Positions 23,222 through 37,710 are shown, numbered from the stretch's first letter. The stretch: DNA of 64,000 bases from Paraescarpia echinospica (GCA_020002185.1 CM034541.1:51412733-51476732); one strand, 5' to 3'. Notes: a model not told the origin generated them from the sequence alone. Numbers and translations are program-made.

Positions 23222-25209
23222 CAATAAAACATTACGAATAAATCATTAGCATATATAGCAATGCCATTAAAACGAGAGCGTGACTCGATCACGTCAGTCG
23301 TACGCCAGTTTAAGTATATGTGTTTTAGGCGTCTCTTGAAAGAGCTGAGAGTGTTCAGTTGTTTAATGTTCTCAGGCAAGTCGTTCTACAGTATGGCCAC
23401 GTGTCGGCTGAAACAACGTTCACCATAAGTTCAACTCCGTAGCACAGGTACGACGAGAAGGGACGTCCGTTGATTTTGGCGTTAGTTGATGTTTCTGTAC
23501 AATGTCGCTCATGTATGCCGGTGCCAATCCGCTGAGCACTTTATACGTACAGGTGTTGACCTTAAAGCGGAGCCGGTATTTCACTGGCAGCCAATGTAGT
23601 TAAAGTAGCGTTAAGAACGGTATTAGCCGCTACATGAAACCGCCCCCAGGGGCCGGTTTTATGAAGCGGCTAAGAACGTTCTTAACGCTAAGATGAGTGT
23701 CTTAGTAAACGACGTGATTTTTAAAATATTAACGAACATAGGAGTTTACGCAAACACATGACGCCGAGTAACTGCGTAACTTTCAGTACGCTTCATGAAA
23801 CCGGCCCTTGGTGATTAGGCGAGCAGCGCAGTTTTTTGTACGCTGCAATCGTTCAATTAGTACGTGAGGCACACCTTGCAGCTGCGCGTTTCCATAGTCC
23901 AGGCGAGATGTTACCAGTGCCTGGACTAGAATCTTACAGGCGTCATTTGTGATGTATTGCCTGACGTTGCCAATATTTCGGATGTGGTAGAAACAGGACT
24001 TGGAGATCGCATTCAACTGTTTCTCCATTGTCAAGCCACTGTCCGTAATAACGCCTAGATTTCTCAAGGATTGCACAGCGTGTAGTAGTCTGCCCCCGAT
24101 CATGAGGGATAAGTCGTTCACATGAAGAATTCGGTGTTTGGACGAAAACACAATTAGTTGTTTTTTTCTTGGTTCAGTTTTAACATGTTTCTATTCATCC
24201 ACCCGCCAACATCCGCCACACAGGCTTCAAAGGCTAACCTTTCACTGGCTCAGTTCTCGTCAGGCTTGATGGATATATATGTGTGTGTGTCGTCTGAATA
24301 ACAGATTATGTTTATTCACTATATATCCAACTGGCTTAGTGTACATGCAGAACCGTTTCGGTCCCAACACAGATCCTTTTGGCACGCCGCAACATAGATG
24401 TGTATTAAACGAGGGTGCGGGGCCAACGGTGACACATTGCGTTCTGCCGCTAATGAAGGATCGCATCCAATCCAGGGCTTCTGCAGTCACATCAAGTGAT
24501 TGTTGAAAACGCTTTAGAATTACGATTTAGAATGGTCGATGACGTTAAACGCTTTGGACAGATCCCGCAGGACCAAGACAACTACACGTTTTTGTTCAAG
24601 AGCTTCTGCGATGTCGTTCTGGACTTTCACTAGAGCTGTCTCAGTTGAGTAATTATTTCGGTACGCCGATTGGTGGATATCATGTAGACTGTTGATGTCC
24701 AGGTGATCTTTCAAACGGTGTTCTGCCACTTTCTCGAGAAGTTTCGATACGTGTGGAAGGTTTGATAATTATTCAAAACTTCCCTATCCATGCCCGGCCT
24801 GTTAAACAATGGTGTCCCAGCTGCATGAAACATACGTTTGAAACATACGGGTACCACTGACGTTGCCAACGATTTGTTGATAATGGCTGTAATCAACGGC
24901 ACGAAATGATCCAGACACTGCCTCAAAGATCACGTACGGAATCGGGTCTAAATCACAAGACTTGTTGGGCGATTTTGTGATTATTCGCATAACCTCGTCT
25001 TGGATGGCTAGCAGAAACCTTTGAAGCGGGATTACGTCAAACATGACGTCATCGTCCAATGCTGTTTCGTAGATGTCACTTGGGTTGCCGATATCAATGT
25101 TACGTCGGATAGAAACGACTTTGTCCATATAAAAGTCACCGTAAGAAGTCGCTAACTGTTCGGCCGATTTATGGATTGGTAAGATTACGTGTCCCGTGTT
25201 ACCCATCAA
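23222..25209 (-). mobile_element. LINE-B (CR1-like), decayed (unit A1)
   Basis: Minus-strand order: RT N-terminus SPNKSCDLDPIPYVIF (about 24950), DIHQSAYRNNYSTETALVKV (about 24650), VLVLRDLSKAFNVIDH (about 24540), CGVPKGSVLGP (about 24375), SDDTHIYIHQ in a shifted frame (about 24280), NLGVITDSGLTMEKQLNAIS (about 24030), DYGNAQLQGVP (about 23880), and a C-terminal module below 23600. A fold-back MITE (23601-23812) splits the C-terminal domain. There are frameshifts at several places. It is distinct from LINE-A and LINE-C by sequence. Confidence 0.8.
23601..23812. mobile_element. fold-back MITE inserted in LINE-B (unit A1)
   Basis: About 210 bp between the RT pieces CAARLITKGRF and LHWLPVKYR of LINE-B. 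It begins with a 38-bp-arm hairpin and ends with CTTCATGAAACCGGCCC, which is complementary to GGGGCCGGTTTTATGAAG near its start (terminal inverted repeats). No coding. Target duplication unclear. Confidence 0.65.
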
Positions 25210-25504
25210 ATGTATCGTTAATTTGATCAGTTATTTCTGATCTTTCAAAAAATAATGCCGTCAATAGCCGTACATGGTAACCCCAACTGTAGTCTTTCAC
25301 TTTCGCAACCATCCTATATTAAGTACTAAACTCCACACCGTGACATTACCCCCCACAACAAGACTTAACATAGTAATTAAAATTTATGTTTCTCCCCGAA
25401 TAACACAAATCCCCTTTCTCTATACAGTATAACCCATAGTTAGGTTCTGAATAATGAGCTTTCACTTTCCATTCATGGTGGGATGCAACACCTAATTCAA
25501 ACGG
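25210..25504. other. no gene seen
   Basis: Spacer between the LINE-B end and the Gypsy remnant, present in both A1 and A2. In A2 it carries a longer C run near 36838. Confidence 0.5.
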
Positions 25505-26035
25505 CTAATAATCTGCATCCACATTCTCTTTACCCCGGATGGTTTCAACCCGATACTGGTAAGTTTGCAACTTTAATGCCCAACGCATTAGCCGAGGATT
25601 AGTCATCTTCGCAGATTTGAGAAATGCCAATGGTTGGTGATCGGTTTGTAACGTACCCTTACGTCCGTACAGGTAGGAGTTGAATTTCTCAATAGCCCAG
25701 ATAACCGCTAGACACACTTTCTCTAACGTTGTGTAAGAACCCTGTGCCTCGGCCAGCTTCTTACTAGCAAAAGCTACGGGAAAACATATATCATCATTCG
25801 TTTGGAGCAACACGGCCCCTAGACCTTTGTCGGATGCGTCGGTTCTGAGGATAACATCCTTATCCCAATCCGGTAATCGAAGAACCGGTGCATTACACAT
25901 GCAGGACTTCAATTCATTGAACGCTTTATTGAGCCCTCCGGACCATTTCACCACATTGGGTCCTCCTTTCTTATAATTAGTGCGTTCTGAACAAGTATGT
26001 GTTGGCAACTGTGAACGAGCCGTAATAACGCCTCA
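25505..26035 (-). pseudogene. Ty3/Gypsy RT thumb - RNase H fragment (unit A1)
   Basis: A 167-aa frame: NKAFNELKSCMCNAPVLRLP (end of RT), VILRTDASDKGLGAVLLQ (RNase H first catalytic Asp), YTTLEKVCLAVIWAIEKF (catalytic Glu), LQTDHQPLAFL (third Asp), GKENVDADY. In active elements the last motif is normally followed by Leu-Ser-Arg, but here a TAG stop comes directly after Tyr. No integrase, protease or LTR is seen nearby, so this is an isolated piece. Confidence 0.85.
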
Positions 26036-26220
26036 AACAACGATCTAATGAATACCTTTAGCTACCTACGCCTGCGCACAATCGTACGGCAGTCAACCAA
26101 CAGTGAGATCCCCAGCAATGTCCTGTTCGTTGTTATGCTCGGTTAACAGCGCAGTCAAAGCGGGGTCCGACGAGATTCCATTATAAATCGACCACGAAAA
26201 GAAATGATTTCTTATCTCCG

Positions 26221-26660
<440 letters not shown>

Positions 26661-26800
26661 GCGCGCGCGAGCCCGCCTGTGTGTAAGACAAACTTTCATT
26701 ACAACAATAACAATTTTTAGCCATTCTTTTTTCATGAGGCAACTCGCACAAATATTTGCGCCCGTGTGTTGAGGAGAACTGGTTGAAGCGGGAATATAAT

Positions 26801-27128
26801 GTATATAAGGTAAAAGGTAACTTCCTATACAGTGCAGTATGCAGTCCTCATGACTGCTCAATGCGCTTTACGTTTTACTCCCTGGCAGACCTGTTCAAAC
26901 AAAAACCACCTTGCCTTCTATGAGTAGCACCCAGCCATGCTGCAGTTAATAACCGAAGACTATTCGTATACAAATATCTACCACAGTTTATAGCCAGGTA
27001 CGCATTAATAGAACCGAGTGAACTGTAGCAACGAAGCTGACCAAAGTTCGACATGACAGCACAGTAGTCGAACCTGGGTTCTCTCGTTCAAGAGTACGAA
27101 GTTCTAGTCACTGCACCACAGCGCTCCA
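26801..27128 (-). mobile_element. tRNA-derived SINE (unit A2)
   Basis: Equivalent of the copy at 14318-14642, with the same head and tail and a few substitutions. Confidence 0.8.
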
Positions 27129-27297
27129 AATAACTCTATATATGACACACGTCCTCACGCACTTACACCGGCTTCTAAATTCACGCCGCATAGGATAAAG
27201 ATCCTGCTCCACACATTTCGTGCTAAACACAGCAGCATAGAATGCAAGACCCTGTGCCACACATTATGTGCTAACCACCGCCTCATAGAATGCAAGA

Positions 27298-27500
27298 TCC
27301 GTACCTCCCGAGCTATAAAATGTATAAGATATTACCTGCAAGCTCTACTCAGAAACATGCCACCTAGAATTACGGGAAAAGTCAATACTCATAGCCTTCA
27401 CGGTTTCTCTTTATATATTAAGAAATTTATTTTGGATCAATACCAAGATAATTGCACAATTGTTTATTGCTATATATGTAGGGAACACAATATTATATAA
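27298..27500 (+). pseudogene. non-LTR RT C-terminal module (unit A2)
   Basis: Same THSLHGFSL..CTIVYCYIC module as at 14814. Confidence 0.4.
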
Positions 27501-28107
27501 TAAAAAGCCTACATGCTTGTATCTGCATAAATTGATTCGAAACCACTAAATGTTCCTAATGTTATCATCTTTTTACTAATAGGCCGACTTCCATGTGTAT
27601 TCCCGACCAGAGCAACCCTGGTTATGTAGATCTAATCTGCCTTCGTTTATACTAACCGTTTAGTATCTGTGTCGTGTCTTGCTTTCATAATATAAGAAGT
27701 AATTGCGACTAACAGCAAGCTATATTTTAGTCTATGCCGATCACGATATTCTGTTCTCCAATTAAATGTTTTCCTATGAAATGAAATAGCCATTGATAAA
27801 TCACATGTAGGCTCATCATTAGTGTGCTGGATTATGGCGACCCTGTATATATTCTACCGAGTCCTTCATATTTATGGTGTGCACCACAGTGGGAGAATAC
27901 GGATATGAATGATGTAAAAGTATAATCATTTATATGTTCTATCTATGTTTAATTGACTAATTGCAGTAAATATTCTTTTCCCGTGGGTGGCTCTCACGCC
28001 AGCGGCTTTTGAGCCTTAGTGACAGTCTCCCGACATAGACTAACTATTGTACAATTTGTGTTCCATTGTGTGCTTTTGTTTGTTTATTGTCGAATAAATT
28101 GTTCCTA

Positions 28108-28750
28108 TTCCAAAAAATCTTCGAAGGTATTAACTCGATATCCTGGTGAACGATAAAAGCACATGGACTAGGCTGAGACAAAAGAACCAGAAATGTCAAC
28201 ACACAGTCTCAACGCTGGAATATGAAGGAACCGAATGCACATTTTTAAATTCTCCAATAAGAGGAAAGCCGCTCCACCAGCTTTCCCAACTAACCACAGT
28301 TGGTGAAAGAAAGAACATCCTGTAGGTGTTAGACCAGCCATACATATATGCCTCAGTAACGTTTGGCTTCAGCCAAGTTTCCGCGACAGCAAAAGTATTT
28401 TTTTTAGAAAATGACAAGTCATTTAAAGATGCTGTCTTGCCACAAATAGACCGAATATTAGTCGTGGCAAAGCAGATGTTGCCACTAAAAGTTGGTCCAG
28501 GTTTGGGACTAACATCTGCTAAATGAAGCAGCATGCCTAATTTGAACGTTGGCGCAGAATTGTGAACAGCCGGCAACAATTTCCGATTACAACACAGATG
28601 GAGACACAGCAAGCTGTGGAAATTGAGAGTGAATTAAGTATCCTAGTGTAATTGGGAAATAGCACGTCAAAATGACCAGAAATTAGTGGATTGCATATAG
28701 AGAAGTCGCTGTCACTGATAGCAGGTGAACTGGACAAAAAGAAAACACTG
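28108..28750 (-). pseudogene. LINE-A endonuclease N-terminal fragment (unit A2)
   Basis: Frame 28196-28612 is the sister of 15711-16127, with KPGPTFSGN, TNIRSICGKTASL and AETWLKP. A few residues differ from A1. Confidence 0.7.
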
Positions 28751-29520
28751 AGTAGGAATAATCATTCAATTGAAATATTTAAAACAAAACCTACCCATCT
28801 AATGATAACTGGAAGACACATCCGGTATATGTTGAATAGTGGCATGTAACCATGTCCCACAAATAACAGGCATCTATTAATATACCGGAATGTTACAAAC
28901 CAACTTACCAAGTCAGAAGTTTAATAACAATAAGTCACCCATTTACTTTATGTGTCTATTCAACGTAGAAATGCTGACTTTTAGGGGTTAAGATATAATA
29001 ATTTATACTATATAATTATAAATAATTTAGATAATAATTAGTAATGAATGTTACGCCCTGAGTAAAGGCTAAAGCGTAAGTTTAAAGCTTCATAACATTT
29101 ACAAGGATAGTAGTGTCTAGATTGTAACAATGAAGCCTAATTAATTTAATTATAAATCGTTGAACCGGGGCCAACTCTTTTATGTGTGGGTATTTGTGTG
29201 CGTGCGTGTGTGTGCGTGCGTGCGTGCGTGTTTCTAGGACCTAGAGGTGGCATTGTATACCAACACTCGCAGTGAAATGTTGCAACATGGCAATGCTCGC
29301 GATGCGACTATCGTAAAATGTCATTGTGCAATATTCAATATTAATGCAATCATGATCTTAATAGGAGTCTCCCACCCCACAGCAACTGTTTTGTTTCCTT
29401 TTGTTCCAAAATGTATACTGCATTCTGTTGATTGCGTATTTTCAATTGTATTGTATATTTCGCATTTCAATATTACTGTATGTGCCGGTATGTGTGTACA
29501 TGAATGTAATATGTGTATAT

Positions 29521-30503
29521 ATTATTCGGATCTAAGGAACCTAGACATCGATATTCCCATAACTGACTGGAATTGTGAAAACTGTAGTGTCGACAACCGC
29601 TTGGCACGCACGATGTCGAACTAAATGTCACTGCAAGCGCTTTTAATTTACGAAATGGTGTTTTAAATGTAAAAGTTGAGTGTGAGAGTCGGTGACATAA
29701 ATGACTAATTCTAATCACATCCAAATGTGGCATCGGTGGAAAATATTCCCACAAGTCAGACCGACTAACCGTACGGCAGGATACACAGCGACTATTAATT
29801 TGAGTCAATCAGCGGCGGATGCTTGGGCATTTAGTTCCGTACGATCTTATGTTAAGTTTGCCCACTTGTGTGAGGTTGTAAACTAATTAAAACCTGAAGA
29901 GTGTTAGTAGACGATTATCAAATCATCTACTTGGAAACCCGATCATCGTTCTTGCTCGTGGAACCGACCTCCAGAACAGTTGAGTATATCTACGTTTGTA
30001 GTTTATTGTTCTTGTTCGTAGTGAAAATTCCGGAACAGTTGTCTATGTCTACGTTTGTAGTTTATCGTTCTCATTCGTAGTGAAAATTCCGGAAATGTTC
30101 AGTGTATATACTTTTTAGTTTATCATTCTTGTTCGTAGTGGCAACTCCGGAGAAGTTGACTTTACCTGCAACCACGTGTGATGTATGTGAACAGTTGTAC
30201 TCCTGCTAACTTTACCTGTGGCCATGTGTGATGTATGTGAACATTTGTCAGCAGAGCATGAAGAAAAGTGCCGAGATGCAAAATAACATGTTGCAGGTAA
30301 CGGGTATAACGATCTTGCGACAAATAGCTAGCTCCTTGCGCAACACGGATTTTCAGCATCATGGCTGACGAAACGAGTGACTTGTTAAACCACGAACAGC
30401 TTGCAATTTGCATAAGATGGGTGCGCAATAAACTTGAGCCCCGCAAAGGTTTTATTGGTTTTCATAAATTAGAATGTGCGGATTTTTATATAACCGCACC
30501 CTT
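29521..30503. repeat. 1.4-kb direct repeat, copy 1, 5'-deleted (unit A2)
   Basis: This begins at the A2-specific deletion joint and runs to the GTGCGG/CCGCAC hairpin (30477-30500). It has two CCACGTGTGATG-type repeats. Confidence 0.8.
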
Positions 30504-30523
30504 GCTCAAGGATTGTTTAACAG

Positions 30524-33185
30524 GAGTAATATTAATAATACCAATAAGGTAATTTATTTTGCGCCTAAATCCTTGGAAACCAAGCTGAGAGGCGCAACAA
30601 TACAAAAGGGTTAGTTAATATCAGAATCGAAGCCATACTAAAGTCGACAAAAGAGGGATCGATACGCCATGGAGCTAAGGAGGATACATAAGGTTGTAAA
30701 GGTACGTTTTTAAATGACGGCCAAATTGAGTAATATTTTCAACTGATCTAGTACTAAAACGGAGCGTATTCCTGAGAGTTGGCGCAGCAACAGAAAATGA
30801 CCTAGTTCCAATATTAGTATTGATTCTAAGAACAAAAAGTAAGTCAGAACTAGATATTCGAAGCTGGATAGGCTTTTTTTTTATAGGATTGGGCAATGAA
30901 TATGCATATATGTGCTGGTTGCTTGCATGGAAGTGTTTGGTAGGTAATGATACAGATCTGAAAAAGTACGATATCGGAAAGGAAGTCAGTGCAAAGACTT
31001 CAGAAGAGGCACTGACTGAGAAAACCGCTGAGACCGAGTCACAACCCTAGCCAAGCAATTCTGTACACGGTGTAACCTAGTGATATACCATAGCCATCAG
31101 TGGCTCCTTACGACGTAGATAATTAGAATTAGAGATCCTTAAAGGCAATATTGTGAAAGTGCAGTAGTCAAGCCTATTAGTAACAAATGCTGTTGCGATA
31201 GTTTATGCAACAGAAACAGGCAAATAACGGCGAATACGTTATAAATCACGAATGTGATAATAACACCAGCGACTAGTTTGAGAAATATGCCGTCTAATAT
31301 TGAAATTATCATCAAAGATAACTGCGAGATTTATTTTTGAAAGTGCAAGCGTAACATACTAGCTAAGCATAGGTGTGGGAAAACTATTTTGTCACGCTGC
31401 CTCTCCGTACCAATAATATGAAAAAAATGTTTATCAGCATTTATATTTTGTCTACTCTCAGTCATCCAAGCGAAAACGTCATTACCACAATTTCTAAGCG
31501 GATCTAAGGAGCAATTAGTACTAGGCATAGATAAATAAATATAAATTTAGGTATCATCTGCATAAAGAAGATGATTAAGATTGTGACTGTTAATAACTGA
31601 GCTGAGTGGTGTTGTGCAGAGAGTGAAAAGGAAAGGTCCGAGGACAGAACCCTGAGGAACACCACATGAAATAGGGAGAGGTGATGAAAGACAATCCACA
31701 AAAAGACAATCCTTCACTGTTTCATGCCTATGTGTTATGTATGACAAAAACAACTTAAAGCTATGCCGGATACACCATACCATAAAGACAGATGATTTAT
31801 GAGAATGACATGACCAGATGTATCAAAGGCAGCAGACAGATCTAGCAAGGTACGCGCTGTTACTTTACCTTTATCGATATTTAAAGTACTATCATTATGC
31901 ACTTTTAAAAGGGCCGTTTCCGTCGAATGAAGCTGTTTGTACGCATATTGTAATTCATTAGAAAACACGTTTTGATTTAATAGGAGATCCAAGGTGTTTT
32001 CTACAACTTTTTCTCAAGTATCTTGGAAATTAAACTGAGATTAAAACGGGTTTATAATTCTTGTTATCCTTAGGAAATGACGTCTTGTTGAGGAGAGGGT
32101 TTACATATGCACGCTTAAAATCGTGTGGACAAATTCCCGAACTTAGTGACAAATTTATGATATTTGTAACTGTATCAAGTAAACAGGTAAGATTTGCTTT
32201 TAACAGTATAGTTGGTAACGGATCAAGCTCACAGGACTTATTTGGAGATGCCCAGATTATTTGCTTCACTTCTTCAACTGTTGCAGGTGTGAAAGAAGAA
32301 ATCAAAATATTTATTTATGGAATTTTAACGTTTACATGATGCAAAGATTGATTCGGAAATGGAGAACGAATAAAGCTAATTTTGTCCTTAAAATAATCAG
32401 AAATGTTATTGAGTCGTGTTTTGGTAGTGACGGAGCAGGCTGTCTGTCAAGAATTTTATTCATACAATTCCATAACTGACGAGAACTTTCCGAGTTACTG
32501 GATACCATATTTGTAAAATAATTTGGATTTGCTTTTGCCAGTTGTCTATTACAACAGAGACATTGTTTCGAATAGAGTGATCTATCCAATAGGGAACGAG
32601 ATTTACGTCAAATACATTCATGGAAGCAACGGCGTCGTTTAGACTGTACAATTGCAGGTGTCATCCACGTGAAAGGTACTTTATGTGAAACAAATTTATT
32701 GGCAATAGGAGCATGTTTCCCAAGTAAGGCTTTAAGCACCGAACAATATTGTCCATACGAGTTATCATTTGTCGGATTTCTAAACACATCTAATTACAGA
32801 ATATCATTATTAAAAGTGATAATGTAAATATTATGTATAGGTCTCTACGAAATCTTCGTTTTGGATAGGAACGGAGATGTAAAAATGATAACATCAACAT
32901 TTACAGTATGACGATCGGATAAGCCACCAGAAACTGAACGTTTCTTAAAAGTTTTGCAAGATAAACGAGTTATAAAAAGCACAAGCCAATGGTCATGAAT
33001 GTGTGTAGAAAAAGAAATATGCAGTTGTAAATCACATTGATAAAATTGCCATTAAATATCACGAACTCTTGGTATATTACATAAGTTAAAGCACTTCTTA
33101 CCTACATGTGATCTAAAGATAATGTACAATTCGTTAATTGCGCCATATTTAAATTATAGTATTTTATTGTAGGGCTTTAATTCAA
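30524..33185 (-). mobile_element. LINE-A, decayed (unit A2)
   Basis: Sister of 19030-21700 with the same breaks: LLDLSAAFDTSGH (about 31835), CGVPQGSVLGPFLF (about 31645), LLYADDT (about 31550), linker NRQLAKANPNYFT (about 32535). Shared stops show the decay predates the duplication. Confidence 0.85.
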
Positions 33186-33259
33186 TTTTTTTTCGAAGTT
33201 GCGCAAAAAGGCGTTAAGAATTATAACCTATAGCGAATATAATTCCCATACAGAACCAA

Positions 33260-34713
33260 ACTTCTTCAGTACTGTGTAAAATCCACGTATTGGATATGTC
33301 CAAAAGAGCTCACTTGCATAGAAATGAACTATCCTGAAGAAGTCTACTACAGAGTCTACTTTTACTGAGCAACCATCCGTTCATGTGGTTTTGCAATTGT
33401 ATTTTGTAAAACGTTCATCAATACTGCTTTTACTATCAACGACTCGCAAAAAAACCGTGGATTCACGTCAAATACAGGTAAATTAAAAGCGTGAATTGCG
33501 TGTTTATGCTGAACCATGACATAAGCTCATGGTACTCCATCTCTGGAACGACATATAATTGCAATGTGATGTTTTCATTTAATTTGCCGAAAGTGATCAT
33601 TTTCAGAACGATGTTTTATGCTTTATTGTTCGGATCTAAGGAACCTAGACATCGATATTCCCATAACTGACTCGAATTGGGAAACAGTAGTGTCGACAAC
33701 CGCTTGACACGCACGATGTCGAACTAAATGTCACTGCAAGCGCTTTTAATTTCCGAAATGGTGTTTTAAATATAAAAGTTGAGTGTGAGAGTCGGTGACA
33801 TAAAAGACTAATTCTAATCACATTCAAATGTGGCATCGGTGGAAAATATTCCCACAAGTCAGACCGACTAACCGCACGGCAGGATACACAGCGACTATTA
33901 ATTTGAGTCAATCAGCGGCGGATGCTTGGGCATTTAGTTCCGTACGATCTTATGTTAAGTTTGCCCACTTGTGTGAGGTTGTAAACTAATTAAAACCTGA
34001 AGAGTGTTAGTAGACGATTACCAAATCATCTACTTGGAAACCCGATCATCGTTTTTGCTCGTGGAACCGACCTCCAGAACAGTTTAGTATATCTACGTTT
34101 GTAGTTTATTGTTCTTGTTCGTAGTGAAAATTCCGGAACAGTTGTCTATGTCTACGTTTGTAGTTTATCGTTCTCATTCGTAGTGAAAATTCCGGAAATG
34201 TTCAGTGTATATACTTTTTAGTTTATCATTCTTGTTCGTAGTGGCAACTTCGGAGAAGTTGACTTTACATGCAACCACGTGTGATATATGTGAACAGTTG
34301 TACTCCTGCTAACTTTACCTGCGACCACGTGTGATGGATGTGAACAGTTGTGCGCCTGCAAACTTTACCTGTGACCACATGTGATGTATGTGAACAGTTG
34401 TGCTCCTGCTAACTTTACCTGTGGCCATGTGTGATGTATGTGAACATTTGTCAGCAGAGCATGAAGAAAAGGCCTGCAAATACGCAAGTGCCGAGATGCA
34501 AAATAACATGTTACAGGTAACAGATATAACAATCTTGCGACAAATAGCTAGCTCCTTGCGCAACACGGATCATGGCTGACGAAACGAGTGACTTGTTAAA
34601 CCACGAACAGCTTGCAATTTGCATAACATGAGTACGCAATAAACTTGAGTCCCGCAAAAGTTTTATTGGTTTTCATAAATTAGAATGTGCGGATTTTTAT
34701 ATAACCGCACCCC
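33260..34713. repeat. 1.4-kb direct repeat, copy 2 (unit A2)
   Basis: Sister of 21766-23219, with its terminal hairpin at 34687-34710. Confidence 0.85.
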
Positions 34714-36697
34714 ATCAATAACACATTACGAATAAATCATTAGCATATATAGCAATGCCATTAAAACGAGAGCGTGACTCGATCACGTCAGTCGTACGCC
34801 AGTTTAAATATATGTGTTTTAGGCGTCTCTTGAAAGAGCTGAGAGTGTTCAGTTGTTTAATGTTCTCAGGTAAGTCGTTCTACAGTATGGCCACGTGTCG
34901 GCTGAAAGAACGTTCACCATAAGTTCAACTCCGTAGCACAGGTACGACGAGAAGGGACGTCTCCGTTGATTTTAAAGTACGCGTTAGTTGATGTTTCTGT
35001 ACAATGTCGCTCATGTATGCCGGTGCCAATCCGCTGAGCACTTTATACGTACAGGTGTTGACCTTAAAGCGGAGCCGGTATTTCACTGGCAGCCAATGTA
35101 GTTAAAGTAGCGTTAAGAACGGTATTAGCCGCTACATGAAACCGCCCCCAGGGGCCGGTTTTATGAAGCGGCTAAGAACGTTCTTAACGCTAAGATGAGT
35201 GTCCTAGTAAACGACGTGATTTTTAAAATATTAACGAACATAGGAGTTTACGCAAACACATGACGCCGAGTAACTGCGTAACTTTCAGTACGCTTCATGA
35301 AACCGGCCCTTGGTGATTAGGCGAGCAGCGCAGTTTTTTGTACGCTGCAATCGTTCAATTAGTACATGAGGCACACCTTGCAGCTGCGCGTTTCCATAGT
35401 CCAGGCGAGATGTTACCAGTGCCTGGACTAGAATTTGTGATGTATTGCCTGACGTTGCCAATATTTCGGATGTGGTAGAAACAGGACTTGGAGATCGCAT
35501 TCAACAGTTTCTCCATTGTCAAGCCACTGTCCGTAATAACGCCTAGATTTCTCAAGGATTGCACAGCGTGTAGTAGTCTGCCCCCGATCATGAGGGATAA
35601 GTCGTTCACATGAACAATTCGGTGTTTGGACGAAAACACAATTAGTTGTTTTTTTCTTGGTTCAGTTTTAACATGTTTCTATTCATCCACCCGCCAACAT
35701 CCGCCACACAGGATTCAAAGGCTAACCTTTCATTGGCTCAGTTCTCGTCAGGCTTGATGGATATATATGTGTGTGTGTCGTCTGAATAACAGATTATATT
35801 TATTCACTATATATCCAACTGGCTTAGTGTACATGCAGAACCGTTTCGGTCCCAACACAGATCCTTTTGGCACGCCGCAACATAGATGTGTATTAAACGA
35901 GGGTGCGGGGCCAACGGTGACACATTGCGTTCTGCCGCTAATGAAGGATCGCATCCAATCCAGGGATTCTGCAGTCACATCAAGTGATTGTTGAAAACGC
36001 TTTAGAATTACGATTTAGAATGGTCGATGACGTTAAACGCTTTGGACAGATCCCGCAGGACCAAGACAACTACACGTTTTTGTTCAAGAGCTTCTGCGAT
36101 GTCGTTCTGGACTTTCACTAGAGCTGTCTCAGTTGAGTAATTATTTCGGTACGCCGATTGGTGGATATCATGTAGACTGTTGATGTCCAGGTGATCTTTC
36201 AAACGGTGTTCTGCCACTTTCTCGAGAAGTTTCGATACGTGTGGAAGGTTTGATAATTATTCAAAACTTCCCTATCCATGCCCGGCCTGTTAAGCAATAG
36301 TGTCCCAGCTGCATGAAACATACGTTTGAAACATACGGGTACCACTGACGTTGCCAACGATTTGTTGATAATGGCTGTAATCAACGGCACGAAATGATCC
36401 AGACACTGCCTCAAAGATCACGTACGGAATCGGGTCTAAATCACAAGACTTGTTGGGCGATTTTGTGATTATTCGCATAACCTCGTCTTGGATGGCTAGC
36501 AGAAACCTTTGAAGCGGGATTACGTCAAACATGACGTCATCGTCCAATGCTGTTTCGTAGATGTCACTTGGGTTGCCTATATCAATGTTACGTCGGATAG
36601 TAGCGACTTTGTCCATATAAAAGTCACCGTAAGAAGTCGCTAACTGTTCGGCCGATTTATGTATTGGTAAGATTACGTGTCCCGTGTTACCCATCAA
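34714..36697 (-). mobile_element. LINE-B with fold-back MITE (unit A2)
   Basis: Sister of 23222-25209. The MITE is at about 35102-35310. A 15-bp block present in A1 near 23930 (TTACAGGCGTCA..) is missing here near 35433, which changes the local frame. RT landmarks include VLVLRDLSKAFNVIDH (about 36030) and CGVPKGSVLGP (about 35860). Confidence 0.8.
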
Positions 36698-36997
36698 ATG
36701 TATCGTTAATTTGATCAGTTATTTCTGATCTTTCAAAAAATAATGCCGTCAATAGCCGTACATGGTAACCCCAACTGTAGTCTTTCACTTTCGCAACCAT
36801 CCTATATTAAGTACTAAACTCCACACCGTGACATTACCCCCCCCCCCACAACAAGACTTAACATAGTAATTAAAATTTATGTTTCTCCCCGAATAACACA
36901 AATCCCCTTTCTCTATACAGTATAACCCATAGTTAGGTTCTGAATAATGAGCTTTCACTTTCCATTCATGGTGGGATGCAACACCTAATTCAAACGG

Positions 36998-37525
36998 CTA
37001 ATAATCTGCATCCACATTCTCTTTACCCCCGATGGTTTCAACCCGATACTGGTAAGTTTGCAACTTTAATGCCCAACGCATTAGCCGAGGATTAGTCATC
37101 TTCGCAGATTTGAGAAATGCCAATGGTTGGTGATCGGTTTGTAACGTACCCTTACGTCCGTACAGGTAGTTGAATTTCTCAATAGCCCAGATAACCGCTA
37201 GACACACTTTCTCTACCGTTGCGTAAGAACCCTGTGCCTCGGCCAGCTTCTTACTAGCAAAAGCTACGGGAAAACATATCGTCATACGTTTGGAGCAACA
37301 CGGCCCCTAAACCTTTGTCGGATGCGTCGGTTCTGAGGATAACATCCTTATCCCAATCCGGTAATCGAAGAACCGGTGCATTACACATGCAGGACTTCAA
37401 TTCATTGAACGCTTTATTGAGCCCTCCGGACCATTTCACCACATTGGGTCCTCCTTTCTTATAATTAGTGCGTTCAGTACAAGTATGTGTTGGCAACTGT
37501 GAACGAGCAGTAATAACGCCTCAAA
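36998..37525 (-). pseudogene. Ty3/Gypsy RT thumb - RNase H fragment (unit A2)
   Basis: Sister of 25505-26035, now additionally frameshifted near 37280 (between AVLLQ and FPVAFASKK), so it is split in two frames (36998-37285 and 37254-37496). Confidence 0.85.
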
Positions 37526-37710
37526 CAACGATCTAATGAACACCTTTAGCTTCCTACGCCTGCGCACAATCCTACGGCAGTCAACCAACAGTGAGATTCC
37601 CAGCAATGTCCTGTTCGTTGTTATGCTCGGTTAACAGCGCAGTCAAAGCGGGGTCCGACGAGATTCCATTATAAATCGACCACGAAAAGAAATGATTTCT
37701 TATCTCCGCA

